Assembly: GCF_025370935.1 (NCBI RefSeq)
Contig: NC_133482.1
Location: forward strand, 14,697,431-14,761,430
Direction of reading: 5' to 3'
DNA: 64,000 bases
Origin: Choristoneura fumiferana
Taxonomy: Eukaryota; Arthropoda; Insecta; Lepidoptera; Tortricidae
Shown: positions 55,782-64,000 of the stretch, in pieces
Position numbering within the stretch: the stretch's first letter is position 1
Layout of the letters: each line of letters opens with the position of its first letter
Notes under the pieces: model-generated
Database searches by the model: none
Told to the model about the DNA's origin: nothing
What the model saw: the letters and a program-made list of their open reading frames with translations, nothing else
Position numbers and translations under genes: made by a program

Positions 55782-56111
55782 CATCATCCATCATCCCAGC
55801 CTATATATGTCCCACTGCTGGGCACAGGCCTCCTCTCAGAACAAGAGGGCTTGGGCCATAGTTCCCACGCGGGCCCAGTGCGGATTGGGAACTTCACACG
55901 CACCATTGAATTGCTTTGCAGGTTTGTGCAGGTTTCCTCACGATGTTTTCCTTCACCGCATAGCTCGTGGTAAATTTCAAATGTAATTCCGCACATGAAT
56001 TTCGAAAAACTCAGAGGTGCGAGCCGGGGTTTGAACCCACGACCCTCTGCTTGAGAGGCGATAGGTCAAACCACTAGGCCACCACGGCTTTACTAGGCCA
56101 CCACGGCTTTT
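55782..56111 (-). mobile_element. SINE family A, full length with 11-bp target duplication
   Basis: Complete reversed SINE: catcatccatcatcccagcc tail, aggtttcctcacgatgtttt body, and the tRNA-like head gagccggggtttgaacccac ... ccactaggccaccacggct. The last 19-20 bases (actaggccaccacggcttt) are repeated in tandem. Direct repeats tttgaaaaggt flank it at 55771-55781 and 56112-56122. Confidence 0.9.
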
Positions 56112-56263
56112 TTTGAAAAGGTGACGGTATGGAATTGCAGTGTATTTTTTTTTTTTTATATATCTTACTATGTTTTACGTACTGTGCGTGTCGTGTGATA
56201 TGCGAAAAGCGAATAAATTATTTCTATTTCAGTGACGCATAGTATGCACTATGTCTTGAGGGC

Positions 56264-56350
56264 GGTAAGTGAGGAATTACGAACGAGATTCTATTAGAAG
56301 CCCGAAGGTCAAAGACCGAGGCTTTAATGAGTCGATGTTCGTAATTCCAG
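56264..56350. repeat. Inverted repeat, CpG-rich neighbourhood
   Basis: ggaattacgaacgagattct pairs loosely with tgagtcgatgttcgtaattcc. GC-rich sequence follows at 56450-56560 (agcgccagctcgctctcccg onward), and acgggcattgactcatttac is directly repeated at 56568 and 56611. Confidence 0.45.
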
Positions 56351-56858
56351 TAACGCCCGTGCGACATACAATGTTTTTCATCACATTTGCGAGTAAAATT
56401 GTATATTTGTGAAAGAATAGATATTATTTTTACAAAAATGGCCGATATCTTAGGCTGCGCTCTCGGACAGCGCCAGCTCGCTCTCCCGCGGCGTGCGCCT
56501 GCGCAGTGCACAGCGTTCATGTAGTGCGCGGCGTGCTGCGCCTCCGCGCCATGCAGTATCAGTACGGGCATTGACTCATTTACCGACCTTGGGCTTCATG
56601 ACATGAAAATTAGTACGGGCAATGACTCGTTTACCGACCACAGTTCGAGGGTTTTATTTGAGGGGTTGCAACCAAGGTAGCCTGCATGTTACGACACTGT
56701 TTACGAGCAAGTGTGATGAAAAGTACGCAAACGGTGCGAAATCAAAGTGACGTGCCGTAAACGTCAGGACTTTACCGCATGCTCTCCACCAAAAGTCGTC
56801 TCCACCAAAACTAAGCAAAGCTAATATGATTAAATTGAAATCCTTATTTTTACCAGCA

Positions 56859-57468
56859 GCTTTTTAGGATTCCGTAATCAACTAGGAACCCTTCTAGTTT
56901 CGCCATGTCTGTCCGTCTGTCTGTCCGTCCGCGGCTAAATTCTGAGACCGTTAGTACTAGAAAGCTGTAATTCGGCATGAAATACATATCAGTCACGCCG
57001 ACAAAGTGGTAAAATAAAACTAATGAAAAAATAAAAAATAAATTTAGGGTACCTCTCATGGATAGACATAAAATGGGGGTGATTTTTTTTCTCGACTAAC
57101 CCAATAGTGTCGGGTATCGTTGGATACGTCTTAAAACCATTGGGAGATTTATCTATTCAGTGATCTGTTTGCGAAATATTCAACTTTAAAGTGCAAATTT
57201 TCAATAAAATCGAGCCCCCCCCCTCTAAAATTTAAACTGTTGGGTGAAAAAATTGGAAAAAAAATCAGAATGGTAGTAAATATATCAAATTTACAAGGCT
57301 AAGATTGCTTGCGAATTTAAGAGTAAATAGCAGCCTAAGGTATAAAATATACCTAAACTTGGAAGATTCCGTACACCATACAAAATCCTTAGAAAAATAT
57401 TACTTGATTTTCCATAATGGCTACCAGTAACCTTTAGGCCTGTCCGACGCGCTCTTGGCCGGTTTTAA
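56859..57468 (-). repeat. GGCCAAGAGCGTG/GGAACCCTA repeat, reversed
   Basis: tttttaggattccgtaatc at the left, gccatgtctgtccgtctgtc (reversed GACA run) and gacgcgctcttggccggttt at the right. Confidence 0.7.
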
Positions 57469-57469
57469 T

Positions 57470-58145
57470 AATATAAGTAAACCTTAACACGGCGATGAGG
57501 ATAAAGTAAATCACGTAACAGTAAAAGTAGGTCAAAATGCCTACACAATACATAATCCGGGTTAAAGGGAGAATTCAACTAAAAGTACTTAAAATAGTTA
57601 ATAATTTCGAAATGGTTTTCGGTATGGGATAGTTAAACAAAGTATAAAACGAAATAACAGCTCGGGTTGATATGAAGCAATAAATGTGTAAGTACTATTT
57701 TGATTATGGTTTCTCTTAATTCAGTAATTATCGTCATCCCATCTCGGTCTAATACTTCCTGCTGTAATGTATGTAATGAATGAAATAATTAACATTTGAC
57801 ACCTTAATCATTCTGAGAGTTTAACATTACTTGAAATTTTGACGTTTGTTTTTGCCAGCATAGGCCAACAATAAACTTTTCTCTAGTAGGTAGGTTTGTA
57901 AATTATGATTAAGCAATCCATGTTCAATCATTTCATTTTACACGACTGAATAAAACCGTGCTCACACTGCAACTTAATATTTACACGTCAAGTACCACAT
58001 TAGGGCGTGTTGACACGAACTAAACGCATTGTTACAGAATTCATTTTTACCACAACGCAGGGGTGAAATGCGCAATGCCGATATTTTGTATCTGTGCAAC
58101 TGAATTGTCAAATTGACCAGACATTATTAAACATATTTTTACATA
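57470..58145. other. No gene recognised
   Basis: A+T-rich with no shared repeat. Confidence 0.4.
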
Positions 58146-58149
58146 ACAC

Positions 58150-58338
58150 TGTTGTGTTTCGGCGTGGAGAGTAAGACAGCCGGTGAAATTACTGGCACTT
58201 GAGGTATCCCATCTTAGGCCCCTAGGTTGGCAACGCATCTGTAATACCCCTGGTGTTGCAGATGTTTATGGGCGGTGGTGATCTCTTACCATCAGGAGAC
58301 CCACTTGCTCGTCTGCCATCCAGTCGAATAAAAAAAAA
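58150..58338 (+). mobile_element. F-family retroposon, 5'-truncated, with A-run
   Basis: Only forward-reading copy: cggcgtggagagtaagacag to ttgctcgtctgccatccagt, then cgaataaaaaaaa. The A-run at the end sets the family's orientation. Confidence 0.75.
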
Positions 58339-58344
58339 TGATTA

Positions 58345-59270
58345 AGCTGTAAATTTTTTGCTACATATATTATAGTTATTCGTATGTTAAACTATCAAAA
58401 AATCTGGAAGAATTGAATCAGATACCTAATGTAAATTATGAATTCCGAAGCAACAAATTTTTCTCCTTCAAGGGTTATCTGTTCTAAGAGCGATGTGGCT
58501 CACCCATAGCCACTTCAACTAGCAATCTTATTTTATTAAATAATAGAAACACAAACAAAGGTCACTAAGTATTTAATGTTTTGTTGTATGTTTTAATGTT
58601 AACATTATGCTACAGCCACCTGCCACTATACTATCGTAGTTTATTGCTTTCATCACCAATTCAGCGCTAACAACCTTCTACGCTTCTTCACCCAACTGTA
58701 TAACAGCATATTTTATTTATTCCATACTTTAAAAGCAAAAACCTAGACGTTCAGTTTTACTATCACCGTGAGCCCACCTGGTTCTACCCTAGAGCTTAAA
58801 TCAAGCGATTTTTGGCTCAGCTTCTGCCAGTTCGTAAAACAAAGAATGTATTAAACATACGTTCGTACCAGATACATCGTAAAATTTGCCGTAACGTGGG
58901 TCATTCAGTTTTATGGCCCTCTGTGTTAGGAGTGCTAGCTGGTAAATTTTTGACTCAGTCACGTTTTTTTTCACAGTTTATGTGTTGGTGTGGTCGTAAA
59001 TTTTGATGACGTCACATCGTTAATGGGTCTTGATTCGGGCAGGTCATGGTGTATTATGAATTTTAATGGAGTGTATTGTGGAGCCAACTAATGGATGTAT
59101 GACGATGATCGGAAATTAAAGGACGTATTGTTGGTATCATTGAATTTTGTGGTAACTATGCAGTCAGAACCTATTAACCCTAAAATCTGTTTGGGTTTTT
59201 ATTTTCTGTTTAATTTTAGTCATTTGGACGATTTTGTATTTTGCCCGTTGCCATTTCAACATGCATTTTT
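58345..59270. other. No gene recognised
   Basis: No motif-bearing frame; the frames at 58812-59006 and 59095-59352 are short and unlike known families. Confidence 0.4.
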
Positions 59271-59276
59271 TATTTA

Positions 59277-59578
59277 CAAGCTTTTATTTAGTTTCATCTG
59301 TCCCGTTATCTGTCTGTTTGTCTGTCTGTCTGTAGTCAAATCTTACAAGTAAAATTCGACCAACTTCCAGTAGTCTGATTGACTTGAAATTCAGCATACT
59401 TATGTAAATCACGTGACAATACAATAATCTAGTATCCTGGTAGTCCAGCCAGGATCGTCTCCGCAGGACGGAACTCTTCAACGGTTAATAGCATCGACTT
59501 GAAATTTGGTATGCAAATGTTGTTTGGGTGACAATGCAAGTACAGTCAACAAAAAGTACAGTCACCAAAAAAAGCTTG
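59277..59578. mobile_element. T-family MITE, cleanest copy
   Basis: Starts CAAGCTTTTATTTAG and ends AAAAAAAGCTTG; TA at 59275-59276 and 59579-59580. Inverted CAAGCTTTT ends are best seen here. Confidence 0.75.
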
Positions 59579-59599
59579 TATTAAAAATGTTTTTTTAGT

Positions 59600-60880
59600 G
59601 GTTAGGTTATTTATTTTCGAGCTATATCGATGGCTTTAATTCTTCTGCGAATTTCTTGATGGCGTAATTGCCACTTATTTCTCTCTTATGTTAGTCTTTG
59701 GAGTGCTTGGTATGATTCGTGGTTAACGTTTTCTATAATTTGATTGATAGTAAATTTGTCATCTTCCTCGTTTCTCCTCCCTTAGGTACATTTTTCCCTC
59801 CAAAATATTTGTAAGAAAAATTATTTAATTAAGTTTTTAATCAAGCATCTCTTCTTGCTAACCAATCTCATAACCGAACAATATCGGTAGAGCATCTATA
59901 TAGTAACTAGTTATTACATTTCCTAAATATTACAATTTGAAAAAAAAAAAGTGAATACCGAGATTCTAAAATATCATATTCAACATTATTTTATTAGTAT
60001 TATTACTAATATAAGGCACATTACTTCAGACCAGATGTTGCAACAAGTTATATGCTCACCGAAAACAAAAGAACGTATTCCAACTTTCCACATTTAACTC
60101 GAATCCAAGGCCTAACACTAAAACACTTTGGGAACAAACAAAGGACAAACGCTTTACCTACATTTTTTCCTCAACGCTCAAACTTACGCCATCCGGGAGT
60201 AAACGTACGTAAAATATTGCTATTGCTCTTGTTTACCTACAAACTTTTACCATACTGTGTTTAGATTTATGTCCCTCAGCATTGTCAAAACGGGGTCGAT
60301 AAGGAGCTCATTTCAATTACACGCCCCCGTCACGGTAACGAGAAAATAGATGCCCGACAAAAGTCAAAACACGAAATAACTCAAATGTGTCGTAATAAAT
60401 CCGAGTAGATAAAGTTTGAATTACTTCTCTATTGAAAATCGGCGGATCGAGATGGCACAATTCAAGCCGAAGTTTCTCGAAGTTAGCGGCAGCAGTTTTC
60501 TTGTGTGGGCAACTCTGATGGTGGGGGCATTTGAGTTGAATGTTGTGGAGTCGCCGATTAAATTTTGTATTGGCTGGAGGTTCTTGGAAAAGTTGTTATA
60601 AGAGCTCATGATATGGTTCATAATGTACGATATAATGTTTGTTTGTTTGAAGAATGAGTAAATCATTGTCTACTCTGAGTTTATAGGTGAAAAACTTAAG
60701 TAAATGTAGTAGTTCACCGAATGGATAAGGGACTTAAGTCAATTTTAGAATATGGAACGACGACTTATTTTATACGCATATATATGTTACTACTGCATAC
60801 TGTTGTATGTAGTAGTAACGTAACTACATAATTATTATTAATCGAAAATGCATTATCGCGTAATATAAACATTAAGTCCA
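59600..60880. other. No gene recognised
   Basis: A small hairpin, gttactactgcata/tatgtagtagtaac, lies at about 60787-60823. Frames at 60052-60264 and 60416-60601 have no motif. Confidence 0.4.
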
Positions 60881-60887
60881 TGCGAAT

Positions 60888-60925
60888 ATACATCGTGTAT
60901 TTTTGATACTACCTCAAACTGAAAT
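60888..60925. repeat. Solo terminal repeat of a TATA-site MITE
   Basis: tatacatcgtgtatttttga and tactacctcaaact match the terminal repeat of the element at 63112-63468; no partner end is nearby. Confidence 0.6.
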
Positions 60926-60994
60926 AGAATAGAATAGAACTTAAATAGTTGGAAAAAAATTGTTTAACATTTGCATGTCGTTTTCTAGTCGACT

Positions 60995-61057
60995 GAATAC
61001 AACAACATCTTATGTATTCTGGCAAATAAAGCATTATCATTCTCATTCTCATTCTCA
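60995..61057 (+). mobile_element. LINE 3' tail with (TTCTCA)n
   Basis: cttatgtattctggcaaata, AATAAA, then gcattatcattctcattctc repeats. Only the tail is present. Confidence 0.55.
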
Positions 61058-61435
61058 TAAACTAAGCAAAGCCTAGGGGTACTAGGCAGCGGATAAACAT
61101 ACTTATTATAGATAATTACATACTTACTTTCGGGTCGTACTTGGTCCAGCGGGTCTCGTTGGTCATACAACGGGGCAATGCCGCTGGGGTAATGGGTACG
61201 TTTGGGCCGAGTACATTGAGGACGGGTAATTAGTACTTTTTTTTCTTTTCATTTACATTTTCTGATAGGTATTTTGTATTTTTTTATTGTATACGTATTT
61301 TTTTTTAAGTATTAGGTATTGATTTATTTTGATTTGTACTGTGTTATTCTTCATACAAATATCTGGCTCGATCAGGGATTGAACCCGGGACCTCAAGCTC
61401 CATAGGCAGGTTTCCTAACTAGGCTATCTGGTTGT
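61058..61435 (-). mobile_element. SINE family C with internal insert
   Basis: aactaagcaaagcctagggg, actaggcagcggataaacat, then unrelated DNA (about 61130-61320). The reversed head follows: atacaaatatctggctcgat, gattgaacccgggacctcaag and ttcctaactaggctatctgg. Confidence 0.65.
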
Positions 61436-61820
61436 AGTAAGGCTCACGCACCATATTTCTTAAATGGTAAACATTTAAAACCTTACTAACAAGATCGCGT
61501 ATATTTAGATCACGTAATAGCACTTCACTACAGCAGACTGCTCATCTGAGCTTGGAACGCCGCCAGCGCCGCTCGCCCCTAAAAGGTACTCAGTATCCAC
61601 AATATCACCGTGTCATGGATGGAACATTAAAATATAATGCTCATATATTTGTTAAAATAATCGTTCATCATGTTCGGCAGGAGCTTCCGGTATCTTCCCT
61701 TTTATTGGTATCCTATGACTATCATATACATCTGTTTGTACTTTACGTCAACTGAAATCAATTATACTGCCCTCCTAAGCCAAAAGGCGCTATATAAAAA
61801 AAACACTTTCGAGTTATTAA

Positions 61821-61855
61821 TAAGATAAGATAAGATAAGATAAGATAAGATAAGA
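61821..61855. repeat. (TAAGA)7 microsatellite
   Basis: Seven perfect pentamer units. Confidence 0.95.
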
Positions 61856-61859
61856 CATA

Positions 61860-62275
61860 ATTTATTAATAATAATAATAATTAAATTCATTTATTCAAGT
61901 AACATTACGACTCATTTTGTTAAACAATTTATCTTAACCTATGTTAGTAAAAATTACAATAAATAAAATAATATAATAAATAAATAAAAACAAAATTAAA
62001 TATTGCCACAACACATAGTACAACGAAGACTTAATTAATATAAAAAAACTAGACTTAAACACTAACATCTGCTGTGGCAAAGGGGATGTACTCAGCGTAT
62101 GCTGTGAGTTAGGGTTAATACTATTGTGTAGCTTAAAACATTCTGCATCACATGGTGTAAATGACAGAAAATCGTTTTTTTTTTTTGAGATAGCACCTTT
62201 CGGCTAAGGAGGGCAGTATACCACTATGAAAACCAAGAGTTCGGTTATATTTTTGTCAAGTCCTTTAAGCTTTGT
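61860..62275. other. No gene recognised
   Basis: Very A+T-rich, includes an (AAT)n-like stretch near 61867-61882. Confidence 0.4.
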
Positions 62276-62282
62276 AGAGGTA

Positions 62283-62472
62283 CAGACACCAGTACCAATA
62301 TCTGACACGAAAAAGCGTGCATAAATAAAATAATAATAAATTAATTAATAATTATCAGGGACTAATTGAATCGAGAATAAACATATCTGATACTACTCTA
62401 TTTGTAAGGCCAATAAGACACGTCAGATATATTTGCACGTTCTGCTGTGGCAGATATTAATAAAAGAGACTG
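62283..62472. mobile_element. MITE related to 24585-24715, TA-flanked
   Basis: Ends CAGACACCAGTACCAATATC and GATATTAATAAAAGAGACTG with TA on each side. It is longer by about 60 bp because of an A+T-rich insertion around 62322-62390. Confidence 0.65.
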
Positions 62473-62574
62473 TACTATACTGTAATGTTTACCTTACTCT
62501 TTTGCTACACAAACAAACGGGCACCACAATGACTTCTGTGTGATACATAAATGTTTTAAGAATTTTACATTTAC

Positions 62575-62720
62575 CGACCATGAAATTTACCGTGAAGAGA
62601 CAAATCTTGAACAAACTTGCACACACTGCGAAGAAATTCAAGGCTGTCACTGAAGTTCACAATCCACCCCGGGCCCCCGTGGGAATTACCTTCCGTAATC
62701 TTAGACACATCTGTGGTTTG
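62575..62720 (+). mobile_element. Degraded SINE family A body
   Basis: gaccatgaaatttaccgtga, caaacttgcacacactgcga and gcccccgtgggaattacc match body blocks; head and tail are lost. Confidence 0.5.
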
Positions 62721-62729
62721 TTTAACTCC

Positions 62730-63105
62730 ACAGCGGGTCCACAATTAGATTCCGGTCGAAGTCGGAGGAAAGCAAATATAACCTGTTTGTCTCTAGACCT
62801 CGTGTTTGTATGACCATGTACGGACATAGCATATATTAAGTGCTTTGTGATATGTAGATGACATTTTGATAGTGATGTTACGAATTTAATATCACGTTCG
62901 CACGGGAAGGCTAATAATTGTTTATGTTTATTTATCGTATGGCGATTACACACTGGCGCCTTTAATTTGACACATTTAACCAAACTATGAACCTTTGTAA
63001 AAGAACATCTTTAGTGCACAAAAGTCCTGCCTCACTAAATACTCAATGCCCATATCAAACCTTTGGCCTAGAATGTAAAATTTTACGTTTAGGCTCTCTC
63101 CATGC
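62730..63105. other. No gene recognised
   Basis: Overlapping frames of 77-108 codons have no motif. Confidence 0.35.
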
Positions 63106-63111
63106 TGTATA

Positions 63112-63468
63112 CAGCGTGTATTTTTGATACTACCTCAAACTTTAAGGGCAGTTAGTGAAAGCCCTAATAATCACATTTTATTATAAGTTTTATAAAAAAA
63201 AATAGACTTATTATTATCCTTACAAAATTAATTAGCACGCAATGTATCACTACGCGATACTAATTTGTTTTTATTCAAAACGTCGCACTTGTTGACGTGA
63301 CAGCTGTCACAGCACGCTTCTCTCTCTTATCAAATTATTTTACGCATTACATTGCTGCTCGAAAGTATTTCAAAAATTAATTAAATTAAAAATTTGTTTT
63401 GATATCGCTTCACAGCACTTAAATCCTCGTCTGGTAACAGTTTGAGGTAGTATCAAAAATACACGCTG
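63112..63468. mobile_element. 357-bp MITE at a TATA site
   Basis: Ends CAGCGTGTATTTTTGATACT and AGTATCAAAAATACACGCTG extend inward to acctcaaact/agtttgaggt. TATA occurs on both sides (63108-63111, 63469-63472). The interior has no coding capacity. Confidence 0.85.
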
Positions 63469-63504
63469 TATAAGGAGTTTTTTTTTTACATAAAACCGAC
63501 CATG

Positions 63505-63720
63505 ATTGACATATCTCACCTGATGTTAATTGCAAATGATGCCAAAGATATATATTCATTTCATTAACAATCTATTCACTCTAGCCTTGAACAGCCCTAG
63601 ATTGTATTTATCCGGAACTACAGACGACGGGAGCGAATTCCATTCCTTAGCAGTTCGCATTATGAAAGATGAAGCAAACCACTTCGTGCGGGCTAACTGA
63701 ATACTAACCACATAAGGGTG
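63505..63720 (-). pseudogene. CR1/Jockey-type LINE ORF2 C-terminus
   Basis: Reversed: WFASSFIMRTAKEWNSLP, then PDKYNLGLFKARVNRLLMK and a stop at 63556-63558. The 3' UTR with aacatcaggtgagata matches 12883-12950. Upstream sequence is lost, and a perfect hairpin (63694-63735) abuts the break. Confidence 0.75.
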
Positions 63721-63769
63721 GTTAGTATTCAGTTAATGGTTTTTGCTAAATTACGCCGGAAAAGAAGTT

Positions 63770-63905
63770 CTGTAATGGGAGTGCTTGCTCTGGTGCACCG
63801 CTGGAAGAACACAACCGTTCTGGGAGAGGATCCTCGAGTGGCGACCACCAACCGGAAGACGAAGCATTGGGAGGCGTTGAAACAGAAACAGAAACCTGCC
63901 AGAAA
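63770..63905 (+). mobile_element. RTE-like coding remnant, third subfamily
   Basis: gatcctcgagtggcgaccac, aaccggaagacgaagcattg, ggaggcgttgaaac. It corresponds to the EWRPR...R region in a shifted frame. Confidence 0.5.
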
Positions 63906-64000
63906 CATCTTTCAAGTTACATTAGATTGCGGCGTTTGATGGGCTACTAATGACTACTTCAATCTCGTAAGCTTTATGGTCTCGCAACTTAGTTGATTCA

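Noticed and set aside
1..64000. CRISPR array
   Set aside because: No regularly spaced direct repeats with unique spacers; the genome is eukaryotic.

Overview
This window looks like gene-poor nuclear DNA from a lepidopteran (moth or butterfly). The evidence is its A+T-rich composition, the absence of any long intact host reading frame, and a very dense set of lepidopteran-type repeats. These include short Helitrons beginning TC and ending CTAG that sit between A and T, 3' ends of RTE-clade non-LTR retrotransposons with (GAT)n tails, several tRNA-derived SINE families, Jockey/CR1-like LINE ends, many palindromic MITEs and one dead mariner. No protein-coding host gene can be assigned with confidence. 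Species cannot be named from this sequence alone.

Layout. Positions 1-990 hold a SINE-like element nested in the end of a Helitron. Positions about 1000-11575 are two tandem copies of a ~5.3 kb unit, nearly identical along most of their length but patchily divergent near 10880-11230 and at the unit ends. From 12 to 19 kb there are SINE, CR1, MITE and RTE insertions. These include a head-to-head SINE dimer (16332-16806), a 5'-truncated RTE with a clean target-site duplication (17110-17418), and a palindromic MITE nested in another repeat (17548-17762). From 19.1 to 19.9 kb there are three Helitrons in a row. From 21 to 29 kb there are two RTE 3' ends, several MITEs and more repeats. From 31 to 38 kb there are an RTE remnant, a large fold-back element (33801-34362), a candidate terminal exon (34393-34602), a striking microRNA-like hairpin (34913-34994), a non-autonomous hAT element with a perfect 8-bp duplication (36394-36918) and a LINE zinc-finger tail. 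From 38 to 43 kb there are LINE tails, a Jockey reverse-transcriptase fragment and the mariner pseudogene. From 43 to 64 kb there are scattered short SINE and LINE pieces and TA/TATA-flanked MITEs, separated by unrecognised A+T-rich DNA.

How the pieces relate. The mobile elements explain most of the open reading frames and nearly all strong inverted repeats. The tRNA-headed SINE family A and the RTE elements end in related 3' sequence (cagcagtgg... followed by GATGAT repeats), which suggests the SINE borrows RTE machinery. The non-repeat stretch most worth following up is 34393-35011, where a possible exon and a microRNA-like hairpin lie within about 300 bases of each other.

All family assignments were made by eye from motifs and from comparison of copies within the window. 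Boundaries marked 'about' are approximate.
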